From Ceratodon purpureus (taxonomy: Eukaryota > Streptophyta > Bryopsida > Pseudoditrichales > Ditrichaceae), in assembly GCA_014871385.1 (NCBI GenBank), contig CM026431.1:16651657-16715656 (forward strand): a stretch of 64,000 bases of DNA, written 5' to 3'. A program made the translations under genes and the position numbers. Below the pieces are notes generated by a model that did no database searches, was not told the origin of the DNA, and worked only from the letters and a program-made list of their open reading frames with translations. Of the stretch, positions 13,137 to 26,046 are shown piece after piece. The stretch's first letter is position 1; every line of letters begins with the position of its first letter.

Positions 13137-15982
13137 TCAATATCTTGTGCACCTGTACCATTTGTTCGCTATCCTTGCAAAGAGAACCAAGTTTTTGGCT
13201 TGGCGATTTCCAACTGCACCTGCCTTACCTTCTGCGATAATAATACTCGGGTGGTCCGGATGCAGAATGAAACAAAGTGCGTTAGCAGCCACTGCGTCCT
13301 TCGTTAGTCTCGGTAGTAGTGTCAAAGGAAATTTTGTACGAGGCTCCCGCATGACGTTTGCCTGGGAATCGACTGCTGTCATCCCCCTTGTCATAACACC
13401 ATCTTCGATACAATCTGGATCTGAAACAGGTGCAGGGACATAGCCGACATTGCGGATATTAAGAGGGTGGTAAGCACCTGAACTCGGTGAAGGCTCGTGA
13501 ATGGGTCGTGGCGAGAGGTCGTGGGACTCCGTCCCAATTGAAGCCGAAACCTCTGTAGAAGTCGCAGTTCCAATCGGCATGTGATTCCTGAAACGTTGGA
13601 GGAGACTATTCGGGGTGACAGGTAGCGTGTCCCCGCTTGCCCATGAGCGTGCTCCACCTCCGACTGGTGAGGCATTCATGTGCAAGTTTTCTGGTGCAGG
13701 AGAAGGAAGGGTCGAGCCAAGTTTGCTTGGATGGCGGTCTCCCTCTGCTCTTGGCGCATTTCCCGATGATACTGCTGAAGCGGGCCTTGCGGTAGTGATG
13801 TGAGGAGGTTCGTGTAACGTACCGGTATTTGAGTGGTGCACATGGCAATCGACGACTGCAGGGGGCACAGTGACTGCAATTGGGGACCGGGGTGGAAGCT
13901 GGCACAGTGACTGGAGTCGAGATGGAAGCGTGCATAGTCACTAGAACCGGGAAGGATGAATAATCTCCTGGATTTATCAGATGTAATAGTAGCTCTTTGA
14001 CTTCACGGATGTGATCTTTGCTGCTGCTCAGGTCATGTGCCATCGTGCGGACGGTGTTTTCAAGTGCGTTGATTCTCGTTGAGTCTCGCATTACATATGG
14101 CGGAGTGGTTGGTCGCTGACACACAAAGGGTGAAAACTTTTGAGTTAATGTCCAGTATATGTATGTTTAACAAATCAGGTCACGAATGTGAGGCACCAAA
14201 GACATTGATAGCGCTATGTTATGTGACATGATTGGAGTATTGATTTATGCAATTAGAGAGTACCATGTCAAAAAATACAAACAAGGGGGAAGCTGGGTGT
14301 ATGAGAATCGTTGCGCGGTCCTTGTGTGGAGACGCATGTTGTTACGTGGTTGTAACCTGCCGTGGGAGTGTTGTACTGAAAGTCAGTACTTAAGCTTGCT
14401 GTAGAATCGCTCACGAAGCCTGACGGTATAGGTTGGGAAGCAGACATATCCTGGTTTGATGTGCCAGGGGCAATCTGCGGCATTCTCTGCGAATGAGTAC
14501 AATACATCAGTATGTTCATGCGAATTGTCTTACAACATCCCAATCAAATAGAGGTTCTTTATAAGAGAGATGGAAATTAAAACTCAAATGTGCGGACATT
14601 AAGCTGGAAGTACCTGGTGTCGTAAGTGCCCCCCTGAACCCTCCTCGGCGGTAAGTGGAGGAGAGTCTACACGCAGCGATTTGTTTTTCCCTTTTCTCAA
14701 TTCAGTCATTTGTGCTGCTTCCTCACGCCTTGCTACAGACACCCAATATTTCCTCCACTCCGTGAAGGCCTCCACTGGACAGCGGTGGTGTTTTTGACCA
14801 CCAGATTTAAAAAAATACTTCTTCCAACATTTTCTATCGTTCTTCAACGTATTCTTCAAAAACTTGGATAAATATCTAATATCTAAAGGCTTGGTGTATG
14901 TAAACTTTTTAGCTAATTTCTCTGCTATGCATTCCACTTGAGACATCCAAAGCGGGTATTTTGCCTTATATGACCTAACTTTGAAATTAAGAGTTTGATG
15001 GGCACAAAGGCGAGCAAACCCATGCCAAGGCTTTTCAGTCCAATAACAGTACCTGAATCGCAGACTGGAATCTCGATGATTGGTTCGCGATTATGGGCGT
15101 GAGCTGCCGCCATTTCCTTCAAATATGGTTTCTGAAAATGCTTTCCTGCGGCTCGTTTCCTGTTCTGCTCAATCCTGACGTCGTCGACGGATGGACCTGA
15201 TGTTGAGCGCCATTCTGCTCCCATCGTTTCTCTGGATACATGCGATGTGGGTGGCCGCCTACTGGCGGGTGCTGTTTGAGGTGAAACATTGTTGATCGGC
15301 CGCATATCTTGGGCGAGAGGACCAGGTGCAAACTGCTGCTCTTCAGTCCATGGCCCCTGCGCATTAACCGTGCCGAAATGGGAAGGGAGAGATTGCGCTG
15401 GCTGAGAATTCAGGCCCCCTGAGAGAGAATTTACGTATCCTCGGTGGAGAACATACGGATTTGAAGGAGACGGCATCTGCGAAGATCTGATACTCTGCAT
15501 ATAACATGATGTTTAGGGAGGGACAACGACGACCTTCTGATTACTAGTTAGGATGGGCTGTCAAGGTGTAAAATGAATTTAAAAGGTTTCGACACCATAG
15601 ACACATAATCAAGAAAGCAGTCTATGCCTTAAATTCAAATTGCATGCAGGGTTAATGTACTGAATTTGTCGACTATTGAATCCGTAGAGTGTACTAAGCA
15701 AGAGTCCTTCTGCCTGGGAATTGTTTATTACGATACATAGCAATCTATTGACTTCTATACAATTACATGAATCTAGTCAGTTAGAACAACATCGAGTCCT
15801 ATCTGTCTATCGAAGAAGGTAGGGAGAAATACATGGAGGATTGAACTCACCAGCTCGGGAGTCTGCGCTTCCTCCAATTGACCGTCGATTACTGGTGCGT
15901 GCGATATCCTCGCTGAAAACGCCATATCCACTCCTTCACTATCGTAGTTGCCGGTGTCGAATAGTGGAGATCGATCTTCCAA
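13137..15982 (-). pseudogene. Decayed En/Spm-type accessory protein gene (plant transposase Ptta/En/Spm, TnpA-like)
   Basis: A minus-strand series of coding blocks. From N to C: an acidic opening (15982-15773); a Pro/Ser/Gln-rich segment (15500-15040) ending IIEIPVCDSGTVIGLKS; a globular block beginning WHGFARLCAHQTLNFK (about 15030-14600), rich in Lys/Arg/Trp, with LKNDRKCWKKYFF and AFTEWRKYWVS; then a helical segment ALENTVRTMAHDLSSSKDH (about 14060-14000); and a long Pro/Ser-rich tail to 13137. This order is that of the plant transposase Ptta/En/Spm family, the second gene of En/Spm elements. GLKS and WHGFARL lie in different frames near 15,030, so at least one frameshift is present, and intron limits are unclear. 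It faces away from the plus-strand transposase-like gene at 16590. I read it as a relic, although a spliced functional model is not excluded. Confidence 0.6.
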
Positions 15983-16589
15983 CGGAGATCAACTACCCTG
16001 TGATGAAGCAGGGGAGGAGTGTGATACGCAGCCAAGGTATTCACCGACGAGGCCGGCCCTGGACCTCGCCATTAGGGTTTGGAGGCCGGCGATTTAGATT
16101 GGGTTCTAACTTAGACTGTGTTACAAATTAGACCCTTCAAAAAGTAGAATATTAGCAAATAGATCTGCAAAAGTGAAACGATTCTAAACTGGAGGGATGG
16201 TGTGTCTACAGAAGGTTGGTCGCGAGGTTGGTCGCGATGAATCTCACGATTAGGGGTGCTATTTGGGTGTGGTACTAGGTTAGTCGTGTAGCACTAGGGC
16301 TTTGATTGAAGCATTGTGCGCCGCCGTTGAAAGAACTATAAGGGCTAATACATTTTGTTTTGGGAGGTTTCCTGTGACCGGGGATGGCCAGATCTCAGAC
16401 ACGACGTGTTAAATATCTCAGCCAGGCGCTGTTTATAGCATATACGCCTTATGCGAGAAGGGTCCGTCAGTATAAGTGTCTGCCCTCTGTGCACTACTAC
16501 CGTGGCAGTAGTTCAGCTCCCGGTTCGAGTCTGCGTATGAAGTTGTTTAGCTTAGGTCGTTGAAATTCTCGAATTTTAGAGGTCGGACG
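15983..16589. promoter_or_regulatory. Divergent intergenic region between two transposon genes
   Basis: About 600 bp separate the presumed 5' ends of the minus-strand TnpA-like gene and the plus-strand TNP2-like gene. No coding frame in it is convincing. By position it would carry both promoters. This is inferred from layout only; I recognise no specific promoter motif. Confidence 0.35.
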
Positions 16590-17799
16590 ATGGATTCCTA
16601 CAGTCCTAGAACGTCGGTCCGTTACGGTCTGAGTCGTATTAATTCTGAGGGTAATATTGTCGATGTTTGGAACTTCGGCGACCTCGAAGCCGCATTGAAC
16701 AGTATAGATTCTGTAGGATCAGAGAATTCACCGTATGAGGGCGGAAATCAACACGAGGGGAGGGAGACACTGCATGGCGAGAATGTGGATATTGTACATC
16801 GAGCACTAGTCGATCATCCAACATTTGCGTGTGAATTTCCTCATGACGATCTGTTTAGATTCAGAGACGATGTCCATTTCAATGCAGGTATTTGATGAAG
16901 CCTCCAGTGGGAAAAAACAGTGATATGTTTGGTATTGCTGCTCTTAGTGACCGTCGATGTATAGTGATATTTACGTGGAGGTGTTTGCAGGATCGGGGTC
17001 TGATTTAAATGGATATTTCGAAGGAGACGGCGTTTATAATTCAGAGAACGGTGGACATGTGATGGTCTTTGATACAGATGACGAATTCAGAAGTGTGTCG
17101 GCTTCGGAGATGCCTACTATTTTACAAATCGCCAGCGATTTGCGGCTTCACGGTTCAGCAATTGTTCCGCGACCAAAAATCTGGTTGATCGATGATGAGT
17201 TATTCCGCGACATGCCTAAGTTGGAGAAGGAGGAGGCCCTGTTGAAGGACGATGGTACCTCGGACAGTACGAATTTACTCGAAGAGTCGGAAGCGCCTCC
17301 GCAGTTGTTGAGGCATTCCCCTCTAGGACCCCGGCTGGAGATGATCATTAGTGATCCAGTTCTATCAGCATATCTGACCATGGATGCTCGGACTAATAGC
17401 CAGAATGGCATTGTGGTAGGGGATGGCAGCTATGAGTCGGTGGATAAGACGAATCTCCATACTGGGGAATTGTGGGACATTCCGCCGTTGGAAACTGACG
17501 ACGGTCTTGTTGAAGTGTTTCTTGGTCTTGCAGCATTCCTGAAGTGTAATCCAGACTGCGAGCTCTGCGAGGTGCAAATTCCAGCGTACAGAGTCCCAAT
17601 TTTGGACAGGCAGTTCTCATGGCTTCACCATTGTTTCGACTTGTTTGTGTCTATATTACTGCCACATTTATTACTTTGCAATTTCATAGTGACAGAAGCG
17701 ATGTACTACAAGCTGTTTCGGATTTGGTTCAATCTCTACTACAACGAAGGCGTATTGTATTCTACGACAAAAATTGTAGAAATCGATTCAGCAATTTAG
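16590..17799 (+). CDS. Two-exon, open, strongly diverged TNP2-like protein (about 368 aa)
   Basis: Exon 1 runs 16590-16887 and exon 2 runs 16991-17799, joined by a 103-bp GT...TTTGCAG intron. The phases close and give 369 codons including the stop. The N-terminal half is acidic with no recognised domain. The C-terminal half can be aligned by eye, in order, with the neighbouring TNP2 transposase. LLRHSPLGPRL matches its VLRHFPLIPRL, followed by SDPV...YLT against STPV...YMT, then VPIL...W...F...SILLP against WPVL...W...F...SLIIP. The CPKC pair seen in the neighbour is replaced by MPKLEKEE, so that presumed metal-binding pair is lost. The frame is clean whereas the neighbour is full of stops. 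It may be an En/Spm-derived gene kept for another role, a very diverged element gene, or a remnant open by chance. The C-terminal end after about 17640 is uncertain. Confidence 0.5.
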
Positions 17800-18184
17800 T
17801 TTCGAAAGTGAATAACAGAATAGCTGACGGTAGCTGTTAGAGTACTTAAGTGCCTGGATTTATTACTCCGTCCGGCTGATATTGTTAAGTAGTTCGACAG
17901 TCGATCAGATAGTGAGATACTGTGACTTTCTATGCAAGTCAAGGAATACCTTCTCAATTATCAATATTGAAATAAAGATGTCTGAGTTTCATGCACACGC
18001 ATGGTTGCATAAATCTTCTCATCCATGATCCGGCTTTATCGTCCATGTCGATCCACGTCATGAAAACAGTCAACGATTTCTGTCCACCTTCATAGTGTAT
18101 GACTTCATATACATTGGGCTCCTCATCGCTGTTGTTACTCTTTCCACGCATGATAGTCGACTGTCGAGAAGCAGAGCGTTCACG
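17800..18184. other. Spacer between the two TNP2-like genes
   Basis: I see no supported gene. The stretch is moderately AT-rich and contains only short frames on both strands. It would include the 3' end of the diverged gene and the start region of the canonical TNP2 gene. Confidence 0.4.
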
Positions 18185-21100
18185 ATGGAGGGCGAGGGGA
18201 GATTGCCGTTGCAGGATAGAAGGCGACAGAATGCACGTAATGATAAGCTTTTATTCAGAGAGGAATTGCTATCGGATAGGACAAGGGCCTCAAAGCGTTT
18301 CTGTCCGTGTAACGTGTGTCTGGGAGAGAACAGGTCTCTACGGTACAAGGCGATTGTGCGCGAGCACCTGCGAAGGTATGGGCGACACCCTTGTCATCGG
18401 GGTTCAACATTGGTACGTTGTAATCACATACCCTCTCTCGTGTTTGGTCAATTCCCCGCATTGCTTAGAAGATCCATAGTCGTATGTATGGAAGAACGCA
18501 GCTGGCTATAGAGCCTCTTGGTTGTTTAGGGTTTTGATCAAGATGAGTCAGATACCGAATGGGATGCAGATATCGTTGAGGAATTCGGAGCTAGGGAAAG
18601 AGTTTTCGAAAGAAACAGACATCAAACCCTTGATTCCGGAATGGATATACCGGGACTCGTGCATCACACATTGCACATGTATGATAAATTAGTCTCAAGA
18701 CTAGGTAATTTGCGAGAGATGGGGGCAGATGGGACAGCTGACGATGGCGTTGGGGGAGAAGGCGGGCTCGGTCAACGGGGTGAAGAAGCGACAGAGCCGC
18801 CCTTCGGAGAAGGCCAGGAGGAAGACGATACCAATCAGCCCGTCGAGGAAGCGATGGAGCAGCCATATGGGGAACGAGAAGAAGCCAATGATGATGAACA
18901 ATGGCCAATCGATGAGGAGATGACAGACGACGATCTGACTGCTATGGAGTAGCTCCCTCCGACTAGGCAACAGTTGCTTGAGGAAAGCGCGAAGACGCCG
19001 TTGTTTGCTAGCTCGACACTCACGCAGTTGGGAGGCACACTGATTTTACTCAACTGTCTTCGAACACATGGAGCATCGAATATGCTCATGAATGAGGTAT
19101 TTTCAATTTTAAGCAAGAGCATGTTGCCTTCTGTAAACTCATTACTTCCGAATGAATATCATGCTTCCAAGGTTTTAAATCAACTTGGGTTGGCCTATGA
19201 GACTATACATTGCTGCTTGGGACCCTCAACATGCATTCTATTCAGAGGGGATGAGTACAAGGATATGACACAATGCCCGAAGTGTCAATTCCCTCGATAC
19301 AAGCAGGTTGGGAAATCGAAGGTGCCTTTGAAGGTGTTGAGGCATTTTCCTCTAATACCGCGGCTACAGAGGATGTATAGCACTCCTGTTCAAGCATCGT
19401 ATATGACTTGGCATGTTCGTCGCAGGAGTGAGGATGGGGTCATGAGGGGAGCTGTAGACTCGTACCAATGGAAGTTTGTTAATTGGAAATGGAACGCTGA
19501 ATTTGCTTACGAAGACAGGAATTTGAGATTGGGGTTAGCCACAGATGGAGTTAATCCTTTTTCTATCAAGAGGTCAACCTGGAGTACTTGGCCCGTGTTG
19601 ATCTTGAACTACAATCTGCCCCCTTGGATGACTACTAAAAAACATTTCATAATGTTAAGTCTTATAATCCCTGGAAAGAAATCGGTTACTGGTGAGAATT
19701 TTGACGTTTACTTGCAGCCATTGTTAGAGGAACTGCAGATTTTATGGAGTCAAGGAGTTCCTACCGATGATGCCTCAATGCATCAAGGAAGTTCAAGATT
19801 CACAATGAAAGCGATCCTATTGTGGACCATGCATGACTTTCCTGCATACGGTATCGCTGCTGGTTGTGTCACTAAGGGGTACCGTGGTTGCCCTATATGT
19901 GGTGAGAATACTATCTCACGTCGCTCTTGTTCACTTCCTTAAAACGTCTATGATAATCAACATAGACATTTTAAGTTTTCTTCCGTGTGACCATCACTGG
20001 AGATTACCTAGGCAGGAATTTGGTGGAATAGCGGAGACAAGGGATGCACCTGTGAAGTCTACGGCTGCTGATGTGTTGAGGTGGGGTGAACTTCGGGAAA
20101 GCTGGATTTCACTTGGAGCGAGTCCAGCATCTTCTGACCCAGCAAGATTATTTGGCATAAAGAGAATCTCGTCTCTTTACTCATTGCCTTATTGGAAGGT
20201 GCGTTTACTGCGTTACCTGAATTATTTGTGTCGGGTTATTACTCTTTGTTCACTGAATGTATATTGCATGGGTGTTGCCTGAATTAATTAGCCTGGTATG
20301 GTACTATGTGATACATATCAGGGCTGAAACGAAGGGCATTGAGGTTTAGCAATAGTGTTTCATGTTTTTTAGATAGGATTATGTCCCCCGCAGTCATTGA
20401 TGGGCAAAAATTATCACTTCTGAGAACGCAGAGATCCAGTGTAATATGTACAGCAGGCACTTGTCTACTTTGTAAACATCAGATGTAGCTGCTTATTCTC
20501 TATTCCCTAGCGTCAGAAATAATCACTTGTTACTGGGAAATCTTTGTTAAGGACAGACTCCTGCTGTAGACTCTATGTGTCTCGCTAATTTATTTGACAA
20601 TAACATCTGCCTTCTCTAGCCTGCTTTACTTGCCCAGCTCCCTGTTCGAAACTTGGCCCGGTTATTGTGGGCATTATCTACGGCTCCGGGTTCGTTACTG
20701 ATGTGGATAATTGTCAGCGAGCTTGGCTCAAGTAGTTTAAGAGTTTCAGTAGAAATCTCACACGGAACTCTATAACAAATGGCCAGACAGGGAAGAACCT
20801 CTATCCATGTATTGGACTACTGGACTCGTAGTGGTGCTACTAAGTGATTCTCTTAAATGTTTCAAGTATCACCATGTTTTCTTGCTGTTACATAGTCCGT
20901 TTAATTTCCATATCAATGCTGCTTGTGAATTGCTCTTCATTAGTCGTCTCAACTGTTGAGGGCACTGGGATTGCAAACCGCATAGTGGTTATAGAGTTGG
21001 AGATCCGCATGGAGATTGTAGTAGTATTGTCTCGTTCTGATTCAACGGAAGGGGAAGTCAGTCAGTGTATTTTTTTTTGGGGCTCCTATCTGTTCTGTCA

Positions 21101-23134
21101 ACATCGCTCTGCAGTGTACACATAGTAGAATTGATGAACTCCTCGTGCCACATTAACCAAATTGTGTTGTGAATATACCGCAGGAACTTCCTATCAGAAA
21201 TACTTTAGACGTTATGCATATAGAGCGTAACGTCAGCGACAATTTACTGAAGCATTTATTCTGGGAAAAGGATACACTAGAAACGCGAAGGGACATGGAG
21301 CAGGCTGGGACGATGCCCGAATTACATTTGCTACAAACTCATTCGGGGAACTACGTGAAGCCAAAGGCTCCATATGTCTTCACCGAAAGAGAGAAGCGGG
21401 AATTTCTTGCATTAGTTTCGTCGACCAAAGTTCCATCTGGATTCAGTAGTACATTGACAAAACATATTGGGGAACGTTGACTGAACGGTTTGAAGAGCCA
21501 TGATCACCACATACTACTCCAACAAATCCTTCATGCAGCCATACGGAATTCACTCAACCGCTGCGTCCGTGAGACAATCATAAGGTTAGGCAATCTATTC
21601 CAAAGGATTTGTGCAAACGTCATACGAATTTCAGAATGGCAGTGCTCTAAGAACCCTTGCTGCAGCTGAGGTGTTGTGCCTACTCAAGATAAATTTTCCT
21701 CCCGGATTTTTTGACATTATGACTCACCTCGTTGTACACTTAGTAGACGAAATAGAAATGTGTGGACCTGTTCACGCAAGATGGTGCTACTCCATTGAGC
21801 GGTATCTTGGTGTCCTCACAAAATATGTTTGTGATAAATCAAAACCTGAAGCTGGAATGGCAACCGGATATATGATTGATGAGTCACTGGGATTCTGCAC
21901 GGAGTATTTTGAGTTGTACGAACATAGCCGGAGCAGAGTTTGGGACCCCGACGAAGAACTTAAGGACTCCGGAGAGTGCCTATTTGGAAAACCGAAGCTG
22001 AGACGTCTCATTGACAGGGATGTTGATTTCATTCACGACTATGTACTAAAGCATTTGGTTCACACACAGGAACTGCTTGGGTAATGTTCCATACCATGTT
22101 TTTATGTGAGAAGGCCACGCAATTCTTCATGTCTTCATGTATGTGGTCTCATTACAGTATTCACCTATGTTCATTGTCTATATGAATTTCTGATCGCAGT
22201 CAGATCCTGATCCTCATAGTAGCCCCTGGTTCTTATTGAACCGTACTGACCTTATTGTGTATCTGTATGCCCCCAGGAAATGGGCACTTCAGAAATCCGA
22301 TTTCAAGCTTCGAAGACAAGCATTTGCCAGGACAGTGAGAAGGCCTGCAGGAGGACCAATTCAGTACCCTCAAGAGCTAGCGACCCCATTTCCCACATTC
22401 GCAATATGGCTCAATCAACATGTACGAGAGCTGAAGGAATCCGGTTACCCTGTATCCCATGAACTGGATTCACTTCATTGCCCTCCTTTGCCTCATGCGT
22501 GGAGTTTTCACTCCATGTGGGCCTATGGTTGCCACTACACGTGCAATACTGAAACGACGTTGCATTCGATTGCGGAATCGCAACAATCCCTCCTTCACAA
22601 ACCTGCACAGAGATTGACGTTGGCATACTAAAGAGCATTTTACTAATCCAATACCTCGACATCAACTGTGTAGTGATGGAAGGTTCTTGGATCAGGTCAA
22701 TCGATCAAGGACGACGTGTAGTGAAAAAGGATCCATATGGCTTCTGGACAATAAAGTACTCCTCAAGAGAATTTCGCGAGAAAGACAACCCTTTTGTATA
22801 CCCTGCTACTGTTTCTCAGGTTTTTTTTTTAGGAGACTCAGTTGATCCCTCTTGGAAAGTAGTGTTGCGCCACGACCCACGGAGCAAGAGAATCCAGGGT
22901 GAACAGGAGGTTAATATCTTTGGTGCCGCTTGTTCGGGTCGCCCTACACTAAGCACCCGCACACAGTCAAGAGCAACCACCTCACAAGTGCCTAGTCAAG
23001 CAGACGAGCAGCCTGAAGTAGTACCAGCCGAGCAGTTCCACGCATTTATACATCTCGAGGAAGAAGACGACGATGAACGACACCTAGACGACAATGAGTA
23101 TGAAGATGCTGCTGAAATTCAATACGTCGAGTGA
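18185..23134 (+). pseudogene. Decayed En/Spm (CACTA) transposase gene of the TNP2 family
   Basis: This encoded the transposase of an En/Spm element. Exon 1 (18185-18412) carries a CPCNVC cysteine cluster. A 117-bp intron (18413-18529, GTACGT...TTTAG) is phase 0 on both sides. Next come an acidic stretch, the TNP2 core (about 19000-19940) with CPKCQFPRYK, VLRHFPLIPRLQRMY, LRLGLATDGVNPF, YNLPPW, LQPLLEELQILW and LLWTMHDFPAYG, and a 985-bp probable intron (20199-21183) leading to NTLDVMHIERNVSDN. A DUF4218 block (21611-22084: FFDIMTHLVVHLVDE, GPVHARW) and DUF4216-like parts (22236-23134: SMWAYG, FDCGIATI, EGSWIRS) follow. Lesions: in-frame TAG 18950, TAA 19940 and TGA 21478, plus frame changes near 19970, 21640 and 22560. 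The family is certain. The copy looks non-functional, although one or two of the frame changes could hide introns. Confidence 0.85.
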
Positions 23135-24938
23135 TTAAGTTTGCTGTCTTCGCCATAAAGGTTTTGTTACTCCATCCGAATTTGCAGTATGAATTTGTCT
23201 TCTGAAGTCCTTCCCTATGGTATGTCCCATATGCCCGGATACATTCATGGATTCAAAGTACATTAGTGTCAAAGGAAATAATGTTCATTGCATCTGTTGT
23301 GAACAACGGAGTGACAACGCCTGAATGGAGTTGGGGCCTAAGGTAGGGGGTGATTTGTAGACGTCATTGGGCTCACACCTGAGCTTTTCATGTCGAGAGC
23401 ATGGACGTAACTGATACTCTGTTGCATTGAAGTAGTAAACCAGTCAACATAAGAGAGCTATTTTCTATTTTCCAGATGCTACATCTGTATGTATGATATG
23501 CCTAATGCGTTATTTTCGTCTAAGTGTTCGACCATGTCATCTCAGTAAATGCACTCTGTACTGATTTCTTCGTAAATCCTAGTCTAATGATTAATTCCAG
23601 AGGTAGGAACCCCCTTGACGACTAACACTCCATACCTTGGCGAAGGTTGCATATGGAGCGCTTGTACGTGGTCGACGGGAATCTTGACGATACGAACCTT
23701 ACAGATCATGATCCACCTGCAAGCTGCAGTTCAATTAGCTGGTATGAATGCGTCCACGGTCGTCCTCTCACCCGACATTTTTTTGGCTACCTAATTAAGA
23801 GTTTCAATTTCGTGTAATTTACTGTCAATATAAGTGCACTACAGTTTTATTAGGTTGAAAGGTGTGGAACGCTGTTCATGTCCCTTAACGCTTGCTAATT
23901 CCTAGATTGTTCATTAATTCGTCCAATACATAGCCATTCAAAAAAACTTAAAACACTTTCACTCTGAATTCCACTAACGCTTTTGGTACATGAATTTTGT
24001 AACTCACTTTCCCACTGCATTTTGCAATGTAAACGTAGGCATGGACTGGAGTTCTACAGTAGAGTTGATTTAGAAAACTGTACTCACCAATTTACACATC
24101 AAGCACTATGTACATGTCATGCTTTGAGTTAGTAAGAACGGCACACTCACTAGTACTTACTATACACAGTACACTAGATAGTTTTATTAGGAAGCATTAA
24201 CTGATATTTTATGTGTAAGAGTTTAGTAAGTCAGCGATGTTTTCCTCCCACTAACTCAGAACTGGTAGTGTGCGCAACTATTGAATCTAAATTGCTTTTT
24301 ATAACAGCACAGTATACACTAGCTGCACTCCAGAGTTGTCCATTTTTCTTCACGGGAGTGCATTCCGTATTCGAACAGTTGAATTGAATATGACAATCTC
24401 AGCTGTGCATGTTTGCATCTAGTAAGTTAGATGGCACCAATGTCCCAATGATCACTCTGATAGTATCGAGTCTTCTGTTAGTGAGAACGTACCTCTTACT
24501 AGACGACATTGTGTTTACTAATGCAAATCAATGAATGCATGTGCAGCTACCGAATTTGCAAATGGATTTACTCTGATCAGAACTGATGTTTGGCATCGCC
24601 ATGATCATTGCCAAATCGCGCCACATTGACAATTTACTCAAGCCGTCATGTCCCATAATTTATCGCACAGTGGAATGAGTTTGAGGTTCGTCTTACCTTT
24701 TCCTCCATGTCACTTCATAAAGTTTGAGGTAGACCACAGCCAAAATGTTTTCTGCTACAGCTCATGTCTCGCCTCAACTCCACTTCCGCAGTTTCATCAA
24801 GCATGTCACTCTAATCTCTGGAACTTGGTAAATCTCTCCACTTATGCCCAATATCTCCATGTCGATTGTGGTGATTAGTTGTATCATACAATGATTGAAT
24901 TACCTCGTACTGGACACATCTACATTACTACAACCATA
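23135..24938. other. AT-rich spacer inside the transposon block
   Basis: About 1.8 kb with no supported coding frame. Many short frames exist on both strands, but none shows family similarity or a convincing start and splice structure. Confidence 0.4.
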
Positions 24939-25649
24939 TCAGATCCATGATCTCATAATGTAAATATTTCCTGGAATTGACAGGATGCATGGATCAGCAG
25001 TCGCAGGTTTATCATCGTGTCCTCCCATGTTATGATAAAGTGTACTCTCGCCAATCTCCTTTATCAAATCGAGGTCCCTGGCAATCATGGTGGGCGGCGT
25101 TAATTTGGGCTTGTCAAACACATCTCTCCCAAGTTGTCTGGTGATCGGGGTTCATCAACATCGCATATAAAGGTGTGCTTCCTCTCATTCTCCCTCGGCT
25201 CCAATTTGCTTTCTGTGCACTCGTTGCATTTCTGGAGTATTGTTTTTTGGAGCACCTCCCTTGGGACCATACTGTCGACACATACTTAGGCATTTTCGCA
25301 GTCACATATCGTTGCTGCATTTGATCAGCGCATCTCTCTTTGTGTTCATGCCTTGCAGCAATACTTCACCACTGAAAATTCTTCGTCGCCTTTGCTTCAT
25401 TACTCCTCGGAGGGGCGCACCTGTGTCGTGATCAGCCTCAGGTCGGGGACTGAATTTGCGAGAGTTATCTTGGTTTTCGCGGTACGTGTGAGCTAGAGCT
25501 TTCTCAAACAAACCCAACTCCTCGCGCAACGTTACGACCCTCACGACAGGTAGTATACCATAGCCATTGCTACTTCTCGGATCAATCGTAGAGTTGTACA
25601 TCTCAGTGATTTCACGCAATTCCCCACATGCTCTGTTTTGCCGGTCCAT
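24939..25649 (-). other. Unassigned minus-strand ORFs in the transposon block
   Basis: Three adjacent or overlapping minus-strand frames (25649-25302, 25320-25114 and 25121-24939) encode Arg/Lys-rich hypothetical segments, for example GVMKQRRRRIF and TAKMPKYVSTVW. They lie in different frames and match no family I recognise. By position they diverge from the coiled-coil gene at 26047. That repeats the head-to-head layout seen at 16 kb, so they may be exons or broken pieces of one transposon-borne gene. I cannot support a single model. Confidence 0.25.
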
Positions 25650-26046
25650 GGCGGATTATTGTGAAATGTGGGACATGCCTAAGGTCAGAAATGATTGTGG
25701 CTTCGTAGAGAAACGAGAAGGGAGCGTATTGGGAGTTGGTGTGGCTAAACCTCAGATCTTCTCTCGCATTGTTCACTCACAACGTTTATAGCATCACATA
25801 AGGTACCATAGTCCCCTCCCATATTATCGCAGCAAGAGCAATTTAGTTTGACAGTTCCTTGGAATAACAGAAATTGTAGGAATCACCTGCATGTTGGGTT
25901 TAATTTGAACTCCCTTATAATTGTGGGCGCTCTATGTTTTCTAACCCCGGGTACTATTGTTTCGCACCCACAGTAGGTGAAATTAAGGCCTTCAAGTAAG
26001 TTGTTCCGGGCACTCTGTTCTGATCGCCCAACATCTGCGCCTCAAC

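Noticed and set aside
16440-16540. Possible tRNA around CGGTTCGAGTCTG
   Set aside because: The upstream A-box-like GTGGCAGTAGTTCAG is too close to the T-loop for a tRNA, and the stems do not pair.
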